Source: Taishania sp964580465
Lineage (GTDB): Bacteria; Bacteroidota; Bacteroidia; Flavobacteriales_D; Crocinitomicaceae
DNA: 49,049 nt
Direction of reading: 5' to 3'
NCBI GenBank assembly: GCA_964580465.1
Contig: CAZOKJ010000017.1
Coordinates: 1 to 49,049 of the forward strand
Made by a program: the position numbers and the translations under genes. The first letter of the stretch is position 1. Every line of letters starts with the position of its first letter. This document shows positions 41,510-49,049 of the stretch, piece after piece. The notes under the pieces are model-generated. The model had not been told where the DNA came from, ran no database searches, and was given only the letters and a program-made list of their open reading frames with translations.

Positions 41510-42535
41510 ATGGGATTATTTAGCTTCTTAACACAAGAAATTGCAATTGACCTTGGAACGGCAAACACGCTTATTATCTTAAATGATAAAGTGGTTGTTG
41601 ACGAACCTTCCATTGTCGCAAAAGACATCCAATCAGGGAAAATTGTTGCTATTGGTAAAAAGGCACAACAAATGCATGGAAAAACGCACAAACAGATTGA
41701 AACGGTTCGTCCGCTACAAGATGGTGTAATTGCTGACTTCCACAGTGCAGAGCAAATGATTCGTGGAATGATTAAAATGATCAATCCAGGAAGAAGCTTG
41801 TTCAATCCTTCCTTGAGAATGGTTATTTGTATTCCTTCAGGTATCACTGAGGTGGAAAAAAGAGCAGTTCGTGACTCTGCCGAACATGCTGGAGCAAAAG
41901 AAGTGTATTTAATTCACGAGCCTATGGCTGCAGCGATTGGTATTGGTATCGACGTTGAAGAACCAATGGGTAACATGATTATTGACATAGGTGGTGGTAG
42001 CTCTGAAATTGCAGTAATCGCATTGGGAGGTATTGTGTGTGACAAGTCTATTCGTGTAGCTGGTGACGATTTTACTGCTGACATTGAAGAATACATGCGT
42101 CGCCAACACAATATTTTAGTTGGAGAAAGAACAGCTGAACAAATTAAAATTGAAGTTGGTGCAGCTCTTCCTGAGTTGGAGAATCCGCCAGCTGACTTTG
42201 CGGTTCGTGGTCGTGACTTAATGACTGGTATTCCTAAAGAAATCATTGTTTCTTATTCAGAAATAGCACATGCTTTGGATAAATCTATTTCGAAAATTGA
42301 AGAAGCGATTTTAAGTGCCTTAGAAATGACTCCACCAGAGTTATCGGCTGATATTTACAAAACAGGTATTTATTTAGCTGGTGGCGGTTCTATGCTTAGA
42401 GGTTTAGATAAACGTATTTCTACTCGCACAAAATTACCGGTTCACATCGCTGAAGATCCGCTAAGAGCAGTAGCAAGAGGTACAGCTATCGCATTGAAAA
42501 ACATTGATCGTTTCCAATTCTTAATTAGAGACTAA
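41510..42535 (+). CDS. mreB: Rod-shape-determining protein MreB
   Basis: MreB is the bacterial actin that guides lateral wall synthesis. Motifs: IDLGTANTLIIL (phosphate 1), VCIPSGITEVEKRAVRDSAEHAGA, MIIDIGGGSSEIAVIALGG (phosphate 2) and YLAGGGSMLRGLDKRIS. Length 341 aa is normal. The gene follows purH, the arrangement familiar from other Flavobacteriales, but instead of mreC and mreD a small lipoprotein gene follows after one base. Confidence 0.97.
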   Translation: MGLFSFLTQEIAIDLGTANTLIILNDKVVVDEPSIVAKDIQSGKIVAIGKKAQQMHGKTHKQIETVRPLQDGVIADFHSAEQMIRGMIKMINPGRSLFNPSLRMVICIPSGITEVEKRAVRDSAEHAGAKEVYLIHEPMAAAIGIGIDVEEPMGNMIIDIGGGSSEIAVIALGGIVCDKSIRVAGDDFTADIEEYMRRQHNILVGERTAEQIKIEVGAALPELENPPADFAVRGRDLMTGIPKEIIVSYSEIAHALDKSISKIEEAILSALEMTPPELSADIYKTGIYLAGGGSMLRGLDKRISTRTKLPVHIAEDPLRAVARGTAIALKNIDRFQFLIRD

Positions 42536-42536
42536 C

Positions 42537-42803
42537 ATGGTGCGATTGGCTATATTTATTGCTTCTGGTTTTTTCCTTTTTGCTTGTAACTCCAACAAAG
42601 ACGAGCGTTTTTGCGATTGCTTAAAAGTCAGTGAAAAACTAGACAGCGAAGCTGCAAAGTACACTTCTATGGAATTGGATGCAACAACCGATGAAGGTGT
42701 CGTTACATTAAAACAATTAATGACAGAAAAAGACAGCATTTGTCAACCATTTGAAACATTAGGAGGAGAAGAGTTGATAAAAAAGCGTGAAGCTTGTAAG
42801 TAA
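42537..42803 (+). CDS. Small lipoprotein, 88 aa
   Basis: The lipobox LFAC (lipidated C17) follows a short hydrophobic signal. The mature ~70 residues are charged and helical, with four further cysteines (FCDCLKVSEK, ICQPFE, EACK) that could form two disulfides. Function unknown. One base separates it from the mreB stop, so the two are cotranscribed. It ends before the terminator at 42891-42937. Confidence 0.78.
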   Translation: MVRLAIFIASGFFLFACNSNKDERFCDCLKVSEKLDSEAAKYTSMELDATTDEGVVTLKQLMTEKDSICQPFETLGGEELIKKREACK

Positions 42804-42890
42804 TTTTAAGAAAAAATCAACTTTGTAGGCAACCCTTTCAATGAGTGTTCGTCTATAAAGTAGTTAGGTTTTATATTTTTTGCAGAAATT

Positions 42891-42937
42891 ACCTGAGAAA
42901 CAATGTTGATAATTCAGATTGAATCTCAGGTTTTTTT
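42891..42937 (+). terminator. Terminator of the mreB-lipoprotein transcript
   Basis: ACCTGAGA (42891-42898) pairs with TCTCAGGT (42924-42931) around a 25-base loop that itself contains TTCA/TGAA. It is followed by a run of T on the plus strand. On the minus strand no T-run follows, so it does not serve the convergent gene. Confidence 0.75.
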
Positions 42938-42946
42938 ATATCATAA

Positions 42947-43354
42947 CTATTGTATCACCACTCCTTTTCGACCCATTGAAGGGACATCTACCATGTTTTC
43001 ATCTTTAATAGAATCCGCTAAGAAAATAAATTTCTTGTCATACATCTTATCCTCTACCCAAAAGCTAACCAAAAATTCATTGGTTAAACCAAAAACCTCT
43101 TCCATAATAGGTTCTATTTTTGCCGCTTCATTGGGCAATAAAACCTCTAAACTATGGCGTAAAGTAGAGGTCTTTATCTTTTCCCCTGTTTGAAGATTTT
43201 CTCCGTACCCAGTACTTGTTACAATAATCCCTTCCATGATATCATCTCGCAAGTTAACAAGGTACACATAATAATTTTCTTCCCCGTTAATTACTTCTTT
43301 TGAAACAACCATTGCTACATTTTCTACCTTCGGAATCAAGTCTTCTTTTTTCAT
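42947..43354 (-). CDS. Conserved-looking 135-aa cytoplasmic protein, function unknown
   Basis: I do not recognise a family. There is no signal peptide. The fold looks beta-rich (VAMVVSKEVINGEENYYVYLVNLRDD, then NEFLVSFWVEDKMYDKKFIFLAD). It has no cysteine or conspicuous catalytic motif. Its start overlaps the stop of the upstream serine hydrolase gene by four bases (ATGA), so the two are translationally coupled. Confidence 0.7.
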   Translation of the reverse strand: MKKEDLIPKVENVAMVVSKEVINGEENYYVYLVNLRDDIMEGIIVTSTGYGENLQTGEKIKTSTLRHSLEVLLPNEAAKIEPIMEEVFGLTNEFLVSFWVEDKMYDKKFIFLADSIKDENMVDVPSMGRKGVVIQ

Positions 43355-44610
43355 GCTTTGTTTAATTCTTTTCTAATTTGTTCTGCAAAATTAATATATT
43401 GTATGAAATCAGGTGCATGCCCAACTTTTTTTAAGTTTTGTTGACCAAAAGGAATTGTTCTATTCACCTCTATGCTTTTTGCTCGTTTTTCACCTAAGCG
43501 AACAATAACTACATCTTCGTCTGGAATGGCGATAATGTACTGTCCAAGAATTCCGCGACAATAATAAACAGGGCTTTTATAACCTTGATAGACCCAAATA
43601 TGCAAACCATATTGAAAATTAGGAACATCATCCAAGGTTTGCATTCCATCAGGAATAGCAATCATTTCTTTAAAATACCATTCAGGTACCAACTGCTCAT
43701 CTTCCCATTTTCCCGAACGAGCAATTAATTTGCCTAATCGCCCAAAGTCTCTAGCAGTGGCGTACAAACAGCAAAAAGATTTTTCATTTCCATTTTCACG
43801 ATCCAAGCTCCAATATGCGTCCGATTCCATTCCCATTTTAGACCATAGTTTTTCAGAGCAGTATTCTGAAACAGTTTTTCCAGTTGCCTTTTCAATAATA
43901 AAACCTAGAAGTTGACTGTTGCCACTTTGATAGTTAAAAACCTTGCCTGGTTCACTAATTCGTTTTTGTCGTGTTACCAATTCATATAAATCATCGCCAT
44001 AATAAGATTCAGCATTGAAAGAAAGCGGATTTTTTCCACTTTCTGTCCAGTTTAGTCCCGAGGCCATCAGCAACAAATCGCGAATGGTAATAATGGATAA
44101 ATCATCACGTTTAAATTCAGGTATATAATCAGCTACCTTGTCATCTACACTTTTAATTTTCCCTTCATCTACTGCGATGCCAATTAGTAAAGCAACAACT
44201 GTTTTGGCAGCAGAAAAAGAATTGGATAATGTGTGTTCATTGTGATTGCTCCAATAACGCTCAAACAACACAGAATCACCTTGAAAGACAATAAACGCTT
44301 TAGACCCCAACGACTGATTGTAATTCTCAAAATCAGCAATGGTTGTCGTTGTAGTATAATTTTTAGCTGGCATCCAAGGTTCTACTCTACCAAATCGGGC
44401 AACTTTACGCTTGGGAAATTTATCCAAGTCATAAATAGTCGGTCCGGAATAACCAGAAAGATAAGTCATCCAAATTCCCTTGTATAAATAAGTACGACCA
44501 GAAATCAAGATAAAAGCATTTGCGATTATCAACAAGGCAATTAAAATATAAAAAATACCACGCAACAATCGAAGAAAGCGCTTACCTTGCATTAGTACAT
44601 GTTGTATCAT
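43351..44610 (-). CDS. Membrane-anchored beta-lactamase-fold serine hydrolase (class C family)
   Basis: The 419-aa protein has an N-terminal membrane anchor (~17-40, GIFYILIALLIIANAFILIS). The hydrolase domain has S133-x-x-K136 (SFSAAK), the YxN-type motif in FNYQSGNSQLLGF and SGLNWTESGKNP. The third motif reads RGILGQYIIAIP instead of the lactamase KTG, as in penicillin-binding-protein-4*/esterase-like members. It probably acts on a peptide or ester in the periplasm rather than on beta-lactams. It is cotranscribed with the 135-aa gene. Confidence 0.85.
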   Translation of the reverse strand: MIQHVLMQGKRFLRLLRGIFYILIALLIIANAFILISGRTYLYKGIWMTYLSGYSGPTIYDLDKFPKRKVARFGRVEPWMPAKNYTTTTTIADFENYNQSLGSKAFIVFQGDSVLFERYWSNHNEHTLSNSFSAAKTVVALLIGIAVDEGKIKSVDDKVADYIPEFKRDDLSIITIRDLLLMASGLNWTESGKNPLSFNAESYYGDDLYELVTRQKRISEPGKVFNYQSGNSQLLGFIIEKATGKTVSEYCSEKLWSKMGMESDAYWSLDRENGNEKSFCCLYATARDFGRLGKLIARSGKWEDEQLVPEWYFKEMIAIPDGMQTLDDVPNFQYGLHIWVYQGYKSPVYYCRGILGQYIIAIPDEDVVIVRLGEKRAKSIEVNRTIPFGQQNLKKVGHAPDFIQYINFAEQIRKELNKA

Positions 44611-45148
44611 CGTTCTTTTATTAATTTATTTACTTTCATAAGTATATGAAACGATTAAGTTACAGCAAAAATTTGAAAAAACCACATGAAATGAAAAAAA
44701 AATAATATCCTTCCTCTTCTACGGCTTTATTATGTAGTGTCAAATGAAGTGCTACTAATCAAATTCGATAACTTCAACAATTAATTCGATGAATATAAAA
44801 ATTCATTCCACCAATCAAAATTCACTTCCTAAAAAAACAAAAAATAATTGAAAAAGACAAAATATTCATTTATACCTATGAAATGTTCATTTGCAAAATG
44901 AAATTAAAATTAAGTTTCTACCTTAGCATCAGAAACAAGGAGAGATAAAATAGGATGCTTCTTATGTTTTCTTTGAAATAACGATAAAGGTTCACTGCTT
45001 GGAGAGGCAGGTTTCATTTTCTAGTTTGATTAAAGAGTATAACAGTTCTAGAATCTTTATTATTCAAAGGCATAAGAATATAAGAAGTTCCTATTTTTTT
45101 TAAAGATAATACAACTACGCTACACATAAATTGAAAACTATTATTAGA
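44611..45148. other. Gene-poor intergenic region
   Basis: About 540 bases of AT-rich sequence contain no convincing gene, TAnnTTTG promoter, RNA gene or repeat. The best frame is a 35-aa minus-strand ORF (45017-44910) beginning MKPASPSSEPLSLFQRKHKK, without similarity I can recognise or a promoter. The 5' untranslated region of the serine hydrolase gene must lie at the left end. It may be decayed coding sequence. Confidence 0.5.
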
Positions 45149-45180
45149 AAAAAAAGAGTTGATATTTCAACTCTTTTTTT
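45149..45180 (-). terminator. Terminator of the OsmC-rlmB-cyclase operon
   Basis: AAAAAAAGAGTTGA (45149-45162) pairs perfectly with 45167-45180 around a 4-base loop. The stem begins four bases after the cyclase stop. With A and T runs on both sides it can work in either direction, but only minus-strand genes reach it. Confidence 0.85.
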
Positions 45181-45183
45181 ATT

Positions 45184-45927
45184 TTAATTTTTTTTTATCG
45201 GATAAATTACTGGTTTGCTTGGACTTGCATCGTTAACAAATGGAGCAACCTGTAAATTTAAAATATATGCACCATCAGCTACTTCATTAGGAACAAAAAT
45301 CAATTCTGTAATCGTTTTGTGATAGTGTGGATTAGATGGAACAGACCAAAACGCATGATGCATCGCCAACACTCCATTGTCTGATTCGCGATCAACAGAA
45401 GGAAGGTCAATCAATAAGTGTTCAACACCCGCTTGATCCAACACTTCTATGCAATCTTCCATTAGATAAGCTGGATTTGTTGACGAATAATCGTGTTTTC
45501 TTTTATCAATAGTATTGGGCAAGGTGCGAATCAACAAAGCCTTAGTCTTTTTAGAACCAAGAACATTTTGTAACATTTCCTTCGTAACAACCCAATCTCC
45601 ATTGTCTAATTGTACAGGCTGAACTGTAACCAGTAGCGCTTCAAACAAAGCATCTTTCAACAATTCATTTATAGAAAAAACCTCTTCTGTTATATGTCCC
45701 AAACATTCCGTATGCGTACCATTTCCATGAGGATTAAACGTAATGTTTCTAAAATTAACACTTCCACCTTCCTTAACGCTTCCAACAAAACCATTTGCAC
45801 GAACGGTATCAATTTTAGTTGCATCAACATACCACGCACGTGCGTCATTCTCTCCACCCATAGAAATAGAAAGATCTATTCCTTCATTGCTTTCAAAGTA
45901 GTGTGTTTGGTCAATATAGAGTCTCAT
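45184..45927 (-). CDS. Cyclase-family metal-dependent hydrolase (kynurenine formamidase-like)
   Basis: The 247-aa protein fits the cyclase/kynurenine formamidase fold. Its metal-binding motif HGNGTHTECLGH corresponds to the family HxGTHxDxxxH. FNPHGNGT, LLIDLPSVDRE and LHH-type histidines later in the chain (AMHHAFW) also fit. It may hydrolyse N-formylkynurenine or a related amide; no other tryptophan-degradation gene is in the window, so the substrate is uncertain. It is last in the osmC-rlmB operon, six bases after rlmB. Confidence 0.8.
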   Translation of the reverse strand: MRLYIDQTHYFESNEGIDLSISMGGENDARAWYVDATKIDTVRANGFVGSVKEGGSVNFRNITFNPHGNGTHTECLGHITEEVFSINELLKDALFEALLVTVQPVQLDNGDWVVTKEMLQNVLGSKKTKALLIRTLPNTIDKRKHDYSSTNPAYLMEDCIEVLDQAGVEHLLIDLPSVDRESDNGVLAMHHAFWSVPSNPHYHKTITELIFVPNEVADGAYILNLQVAPFVNDASPSKPVIYPIKKN

Positions 45928-45933
45928 CGCTTA

Positions 45934-46704
45934 TTAGTTACCATAAAGTTCTTGACGCGTTTTTTCATAAAGTACCATCCCAGCTGCTACCCCAACATTT
46001 AATGATGAAATAGCGCCTCTCATCGGTATTTTACATGCAATATCGCTTAAATTAATTAAATCTTGCGTAATTCCATTTTCTTCAGAACCCATAATTATGG
46101 CTACAGAACCTCTAAGATTTGTTTCGTAAAGATTACTTTTCGATTTTTCTGTACACGCGATTATTCGCACGCCACATTGTTGCATGTAAAAAAGAGCATC
46201 TTTCAAACTATCTGTTTTGCACACTGGAATTCGATTCAAAGCACCAGCCGAAGTCTTAATCGCATCGGAAGTTACCAAAGCCGAACCTTTAGCAGGAATT
46301 AAAATAGCATCCACACCTTGACATTCAGCAGTACGAGCAATTCCTCCGAAATTGCGAACATCCGTAATGCGATCAAGAACCAAGATATTTACTTTTTGCC
46401 CAGCCTCTATTTTTTCATCAATAAGCTGTTCTATATTACCATATTCCACTGGCGAGACGTAAGCAATGACCCCTTGGTGATTGTTTTGAGTTAAACTGTC
46501 TAATTTTTGACTAGGTACAAACTGCAACGTAATATCTTTCCCTTTTAGAGCATCTTTTAGCTCAAAGAAAAGATCTTTATTCATCCCTTTTTGAATCAAT
46601 ATCTTATTGATTTCACGTTCCGCACGTATCGCCTCAATAACAGCTCTCACACCAAAGATAATATCCTTATCTTCTTTACGTGTATAATTTTTTTGTTCTT
46701 TCAT
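45934..46704 (-). CDS. rlmB: SpoU-family 23S rRNA (guanosine-2'-O)-methyltransferase
   Basis: RlmB methylates the ribose of G2251 in the 23S peptidyl-transferase loop. The N-terminal substrate-binding domain (DIIFGVRAVIEAIRA, NHQGVIAYVSPVEY) precedes the knotted SPOUT domain with LVLDRITDVRNFGGIARTAE, IIMGSEENGI and IPMRGAISSLNVGVAAGMVLYE. Length 256 aa. It overlaps the OsmC stop by one base (TAATG). Other SpoU enzymes are similar, so the exact target is inferred. Confidence 0.92.
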   Translation of the reverse strand: MKEQKNYTRKEDKDIIFGVRAVIEAIRAEREINKILIQKGMNKDLFFELKDALKGKDITLQFVPSQKLDSLTQNNHQGVIAYVSPVEYGNIEQLIDEKIEAGQKVNILVLDRITDVRNFGGIARTAECQGVDAILIPAKGSALVTSDAIKTSAGALNRIPVCKTDSLKDALFYMQQCGVRIIACTEKSKSNLYETNLRGSVAIIMGSEENGITQDLINLSDIACKIPMRGAISSLNVGVAAGMVLYEKTRQELYGN

Positions 46705-47108
46705 TAGAAAATAAATTCAAATTCAATTTTCATGTCCTCATGCACAGATTTAGCAACTGGACAAGCATTTCCTGCTCTCAAAACACGTTCTTTTTCGTCT
46801 TCGCTCCAACCGTTTCCGCTCAAGTCCAATTTAATAATTACTTCTGAAATACGTCTTGGACCAGAAGCCATAACCTTTGTCACATCTGCTGTAGCATGTT
46901 GAAAGTTGATTCCATGCTCATTGCAAAATATCCCCATAATGGTGATCATACAAGAAGCATAGGCTGTAGCTACTAAATCTGTAGGTGAAAAGTTTTCTGC
47001 CTTCCCTTTGTTGTCTAAAGGAGCATCTGTTATAATTTGAGAGCCTGAGTAAAGATGTGTACACTTGGTACGCAACTCCCCTAAATATTCAACACGTGCT
47101 GTACTCAT
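46704..47108 (-). CDS. OsmC/Ohr-family protein
   Basis: OsmC-family proteins reduce organic peroxides through two cysteines. Here C53 (TAYASCMITIMGIF) and C116 (GNACPVAKSVHED) are the expected pair in a 134-aa chain, which is the OsmC/YhfA size. It heads the operon with rlmB and the cyclase-like gene, with a -7 element just upstream. Confidence 0.92.
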   Translation of the reverse strand: MSTARVEYLGELRTKCTHLYSGSQIITDAPLDNKGKAENFSPTDLVATAYASCMITIMGIFCNEHGINFQHATADVTKVMASGPRRISEVIIKLDLSGNGWSEDEKERVLRAGNACPVAKSVHEDMKIEFEFIF

Positions 47109-47122
47109 AAAATGATTTTTAG

Positions 47123-47130
47123 CAAAAGTA
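47123..47130 (-). promoter_or_regulatory. -7 element for the OsmC-rlmB-cyclase operon
   Basis: On the minus strand this reads TACTTTTG, an exact TAnnTTTG match 14 bases before the ATG at 47108. No -33 TTG is clear. Confidence 0.5.
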
Positions 47131-47215
47131 AACTAAAATCTAGGAAAACACAAAAAGGAAACAAAAAATAAGCAACTAAAAAAAATTTGGTATGAAATTT
47201 GAAATAAAAATAACA

Positions 47216-47229
47216 CCTTATATATAAGG
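47216..47229. promoter_or_regulatory. 14-bp perfect palindrome upstream of the 89-aa gene
   Basis: CCTTATATATAAGG is perfectly palindromic and ends 47 bases before the ATG at 47277. A near-consensus -7 element, TATATTTA, lies at 47245-47252, so the palindrome covers roughly the -33 region. It is a good shape for a dimeric regulator site. Confidence 0.5.
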
Positions 47230-47276
47230 AATAAAAAAAATGGTTATATTTATAGAAACAAAAAAAACAATTAAAA

Positions 47277-47546
47277 ATGGCGTACTACAAAACTATTGAT
47301 GGGAAAAAGTATGATGGTGAAATCATCGAGTTGGCAGAAAAGTTAACAGCAGGAGCTGGAGACGGAAGAATCTCTATGGAAGATGCGAAACAATTGTTAG
47401 AAGCTGTAAAAGATGGCGACACTTATACAGATATTGAAAAAGAGACAATGGCTTACATTCGTGAGAACTTCAAATGGACAGAAGCTGCTGACGATTGGTT
47501 TAGAACAGAAATCAGAAAATGGGCAGTAACGAAAGGACGCGATTAG
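47277..47546 (+). CDS. Small acidic protein, 89 aa, with degenerate EF-hand-like loop
   Basis: The protein is soluble and mainly helical. The segment AGAGDGRISMEDAKQLLEAV resembles an EF-hand, but the first loop position is not Asp and the last is Asp rather than Glu, so calcium binding is doubtful. The C-terminus YIRENFKWTEAADDWFRTEIRKWA is rich in aromatic residues. I recall similar small proteins in other bacteria but know no function. Its stop codon overlaps the stop of the convergent arginase-family gene (four bases). Confidence 0.75.
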   Translation: MAYYKTIDGKKYDGEIIELAEKLTAGAGDGRISMEDAKQLLEAVKDGDTYTDIEKETMAYIRENFKWTEAADDWFRTEIRKWAVTKGRD

Positions 47547-48508
47547 TCTTTCATTGTTGAGAAAAAATCATGTAGCAGGTAAGCAATCGTTTTGCCTGCT
47601 ATTTTTTCGTCTTGTTCATTCATCGGAGCCGCTTCTGGCAAGTGTAAATAAGCAATTCTACGTTTAGAACTTGCTAATTTTGTAAGATACAAACGTGCCT
47701 GTTCTACCTCAATACCAGAAGGAGTAAAAGCTGAAGAAGGCATTCCTTTAATAGCGTCCATATCCAACTCTACACCCAAACAATCATCACTTCGAATAAT
47801 AATAGCTTGTAAATCTGCCTCCATTTTAGAAGGCATTTTCATGTATTCTTCAAAATACGAGTAGAAAAATCCTTGTTGGTTCAAATAGGTCAGCATTGAT
47901 TCGCTGTTATATGCCTTGTGTAAACCTAACACGGAGTAAAAACTTAAGTAGCCCAAGCTTTGTGCATAAGAAAAAGGATTCCCACTGTGGCGACCTTCCA
48001 ACGGGCGACAATCAGCATGAGGATCACAGTTAACCACTTCAATCGATTTCGATTTTGCTTTATTAAACGCCGCAATAAGCGGAAAAGCATTATTATGCCC
48101 CCCTCCCACAATTACTGGAATTTGATCACGCTCAAAAATTGGCGTCAGCAAATCAATTAAAAATCGATCCAGCTCTTCCACTTGAACACGAGCTTCATCG
48201 ACAGATGAGAAAGACCCAATATATTTTACATACCCACCTATGCAAATATCGTCACCAGACAAGTTCCTGTTAGACTGCATATTAACAAAACGTTTAATAG
48301 CAGCCTGAAAAGCATTTTTAGCACCAGGGTTTCCAAAATTAGCTTGAGGTCCAACATCTTCACATACACCTATTACAACAAATTTTGAAGCAACATCCAA
48401 GCCAGTTTTTAAGCGCTCGCCTAATTTTGTTTCGCCATTTCTAACCGAAGTTAATTCCTTTATGTTTACATCCGAAAACGGAATCCATTGAAAATTAGCT
48501 GTTTGCAT
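47543..48508 (-). CDS. Arginase/formimidoylglutamase-family metallohydrolase
   Basis: The 321-aa protein has the ureohydrolase metal motifs: GGGHNNAFPLI, NCDPHADCRPLEGRHSGNPF (DAHxD-like) and VELDMDAIKGMPSSAFTPSG (SxDxD-like). The GRHSGNPFSYA segment resembles formimidoylglutamase (HutG) more than arginase. It would split a guanidino- or formimino-group with a dimanganese centre. No other histidine-degradation gene is nearby, so the substrate is uncertain. It starts one base after the thioesterase stop. Confidence 0.82.
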   Translation of the reverse strand: MQTANFQWIPFSDVNIKELTSVRNGETKLGERLKTGLDVASKFVVIGVCEDVGPQANFGNPGAKNAFQAAIKRFVNMQSNRNLSGDDICIGGYVKYIGSFSSVDEARVQVEELDRFLIDLLTPIFERDQIPVIVGGGHNNAFPLIAAFNKAKSKSIEVVNCDPHADCRPLEGRHSGNPFSYAQSLGYLSFYSVLGLHKAYNSESMLTYLNQQGFFYSYFEEYMKMPSKMEADLQAIIIRSDDCLGVELDMDAIKGMPSSAFTPSGIEVEQARLYLTKLASSKRRIAYLHLPEAAPMNEQDEKIAGKTIAYLLHDFFSTMKD

Positions 48509-48509
48509 A

Positions 48510-48926
48510 TTAACGAATAAATTGTTGAATTAGTTGAACAAAACTAGCAGGAGCACGCATTGGTCTCATTGTATCCTTTGCCACAAAAATGAGAGTTGTA
48601 AATGCAGTAGCTACTAATTCATTTTTTTCATTATGTATTTCATAATTGAACAACAATCTTGCCCCTTCCAAAGAAACAATAAAAGTTGTAATGGTTAATT
48701 CATCATCGTATTTTGCCGGTTTGAGGTATTTTACAGAAAAATCACTAACAGGTAACATCACCCCATTATTTTCCAATTCACGATAACTCATTCCCAAGGA
48801 GCGCATTGCCTCTACTCGACCAACTTCAAAATACTGAGCATAATTGCCATAATAGCAGTAACCCATTTGGTCTGTTTCGCCATATCTGACGCGTAATTTC
48901 GTTTTATTTACAAATGAAAATTCCAT
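48510..48926 (-). CDS. Acyl-CoA thioesterase, YbgC/4-hydroxybenzoyl-CoA type
   Basis: This is a hot-dog fold thioesterase. The signature RVRYGETDQMGYCYYGNYAQYFEVGRVEAMR contains the catalytic aspartate (ETDQMG) and the conserved tyrosine/asparagine region. With start 48926 the protein is 138 aa; an in-frame ATG at 48953 would add nine residues (MLKLNFISF). It is cotranscribed with the arginase-family gene. Confidence 0.9.
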   Translation of the reverse strand: MEFSFVNKTKLRVRYGETDQMGYCYYGNYAQYFEVGRVEAMRSLGMSYRELENNGVMLPVSDFSVKYLKPAKYDDELTITTFIVSLEGARLLFNYEIHNEKNELVATAFTTLIFVAKDTMRPMRAPASFVQLIQQFIR

Positions 48927-48962
48927 AAATGAAATAAAATTCAATTTTAACATAAATTATCC

Positions 48963-48992
48963 TTGTATTTACGAATAGTTTGACTATATTTG
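48963..48992 (+). promoter_or_regulatory. Promoter reading off the right edge
   Basis: A -33 TTG (48963-48965), a 19-base spacer and -7 element TATATTTG (48985-48992) form a well-spaced Bacteroidota promoter. The start would be near 48998, driving a plus-strand gene beyond the window. The visible leader is A/T-rich with no start codon followed by an open frame. Confidence 0.55.
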
Positions 48993-49049
48993 AAAAACAA
49001 ATTGTTGAAAACATTTTTAGTGTTTGTTCATAAAATTAAACAAAAAAAA

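Noticed and set aside
44910..45017. Minus-strand ORF of 35 aa in the 44.6-45.1 kb gap
   Set aside because: Short, without promoter, recognisable family or terminator; random open frames of this size are expected in 540 bases.

Overview
The window is AT-rich DNA from a Bacteroidota bacterium, most likely a Flavobacteriales member (a Crocinitomicaceae/Fluviicola-like lineage is a guess). Evidence: type IX secretion C-terminal sorting domains on secreted proteins, an LpxC-FabZ fusion, RemB/Wzi-like outer-membrane barrels, an FtsZ with a long C-terminal tail, Bacteroidota-type -7 promoter elements (TAnnTTTG), and starts preceded by A-rich sequence rather than Shine-Dalgarno motifs. No rRNA, tRNA, CRISPR array, insertion sequence or phage gene was recognised.

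Layout. 1-2211 (-): a secreted 140-aa protein followed by the N-terminal 592 residues of a giant CUB/PKD/P-domain surface protein that runs off the left edge. 2434-3504 (+): DNA polymerase IV. 8220-3509 (-): lipid A operon lpxD, lpxC-fabZ, lpxA plus a TrmA/RlmD-type RNA m5U methyltransferase. 8297-9001 (-): a membrane-anchored DUF4258-like protein. 9143-9979 (+): a small membrane protein and peptidyl-tRNA hydrolase. 11513-9990 (-): a GT-C type membrane glycosyltransferase.

29034-11700 (-): an unbroken ~17 kb division and cell-wall (dcw) operon: mraZ, rsmH, ftsL-like, ftsI, murE, mraY, murD, an unrecognised 156-aa gene, ftsW, murG, murC, ftsQ, ftsA, a secreted GH16 glycoside hydrolase, ftsZ and yqeY. 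It ends in a clear hairpin terminator at 11613-11649. Its promoter region carries two oppositely oriented pairs of 10-bp-spaced GTGGTAAA boxes that look like MraZ operators.

30591-29335 (-): a type IX-secreted SGNH hydrolase. 30730-34337 (+): a compact redox/NO-looking module made of a three-cysteine Rrf2 regulator, a 78-aa protein, a four-helix membrane protein, a lipoprotein azurin, a Crp/Fnr regulator and a 12-helix haem-copper-oxidase-like membrane protein. 38266-34445 (-): cysQ and two tandem RemB/Wzi-like barrels. Then a type IX-secreted protein, a two-cluster ferredoxin, purH, mreB with a small lipoprotein (mreC/mreD do not follow), and a beta-lactamase-fold serine hydrolase with a small partner gene. 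After a 573-bp gap come an OsmC-rlmB-cyclase operon, an abundant-looking 89-aa protein gene, and a thioesterase plus arginase-family pair.

The strongest candidates for something undescribed are the GH16 enzyme wired into the ftsA-ftsZ junction, the 156-aa orphan between murD and ftsW, and the Rrf2-azurin-Crp-12TM module. All functional statements come from reading motifs by eye; no database search was run.
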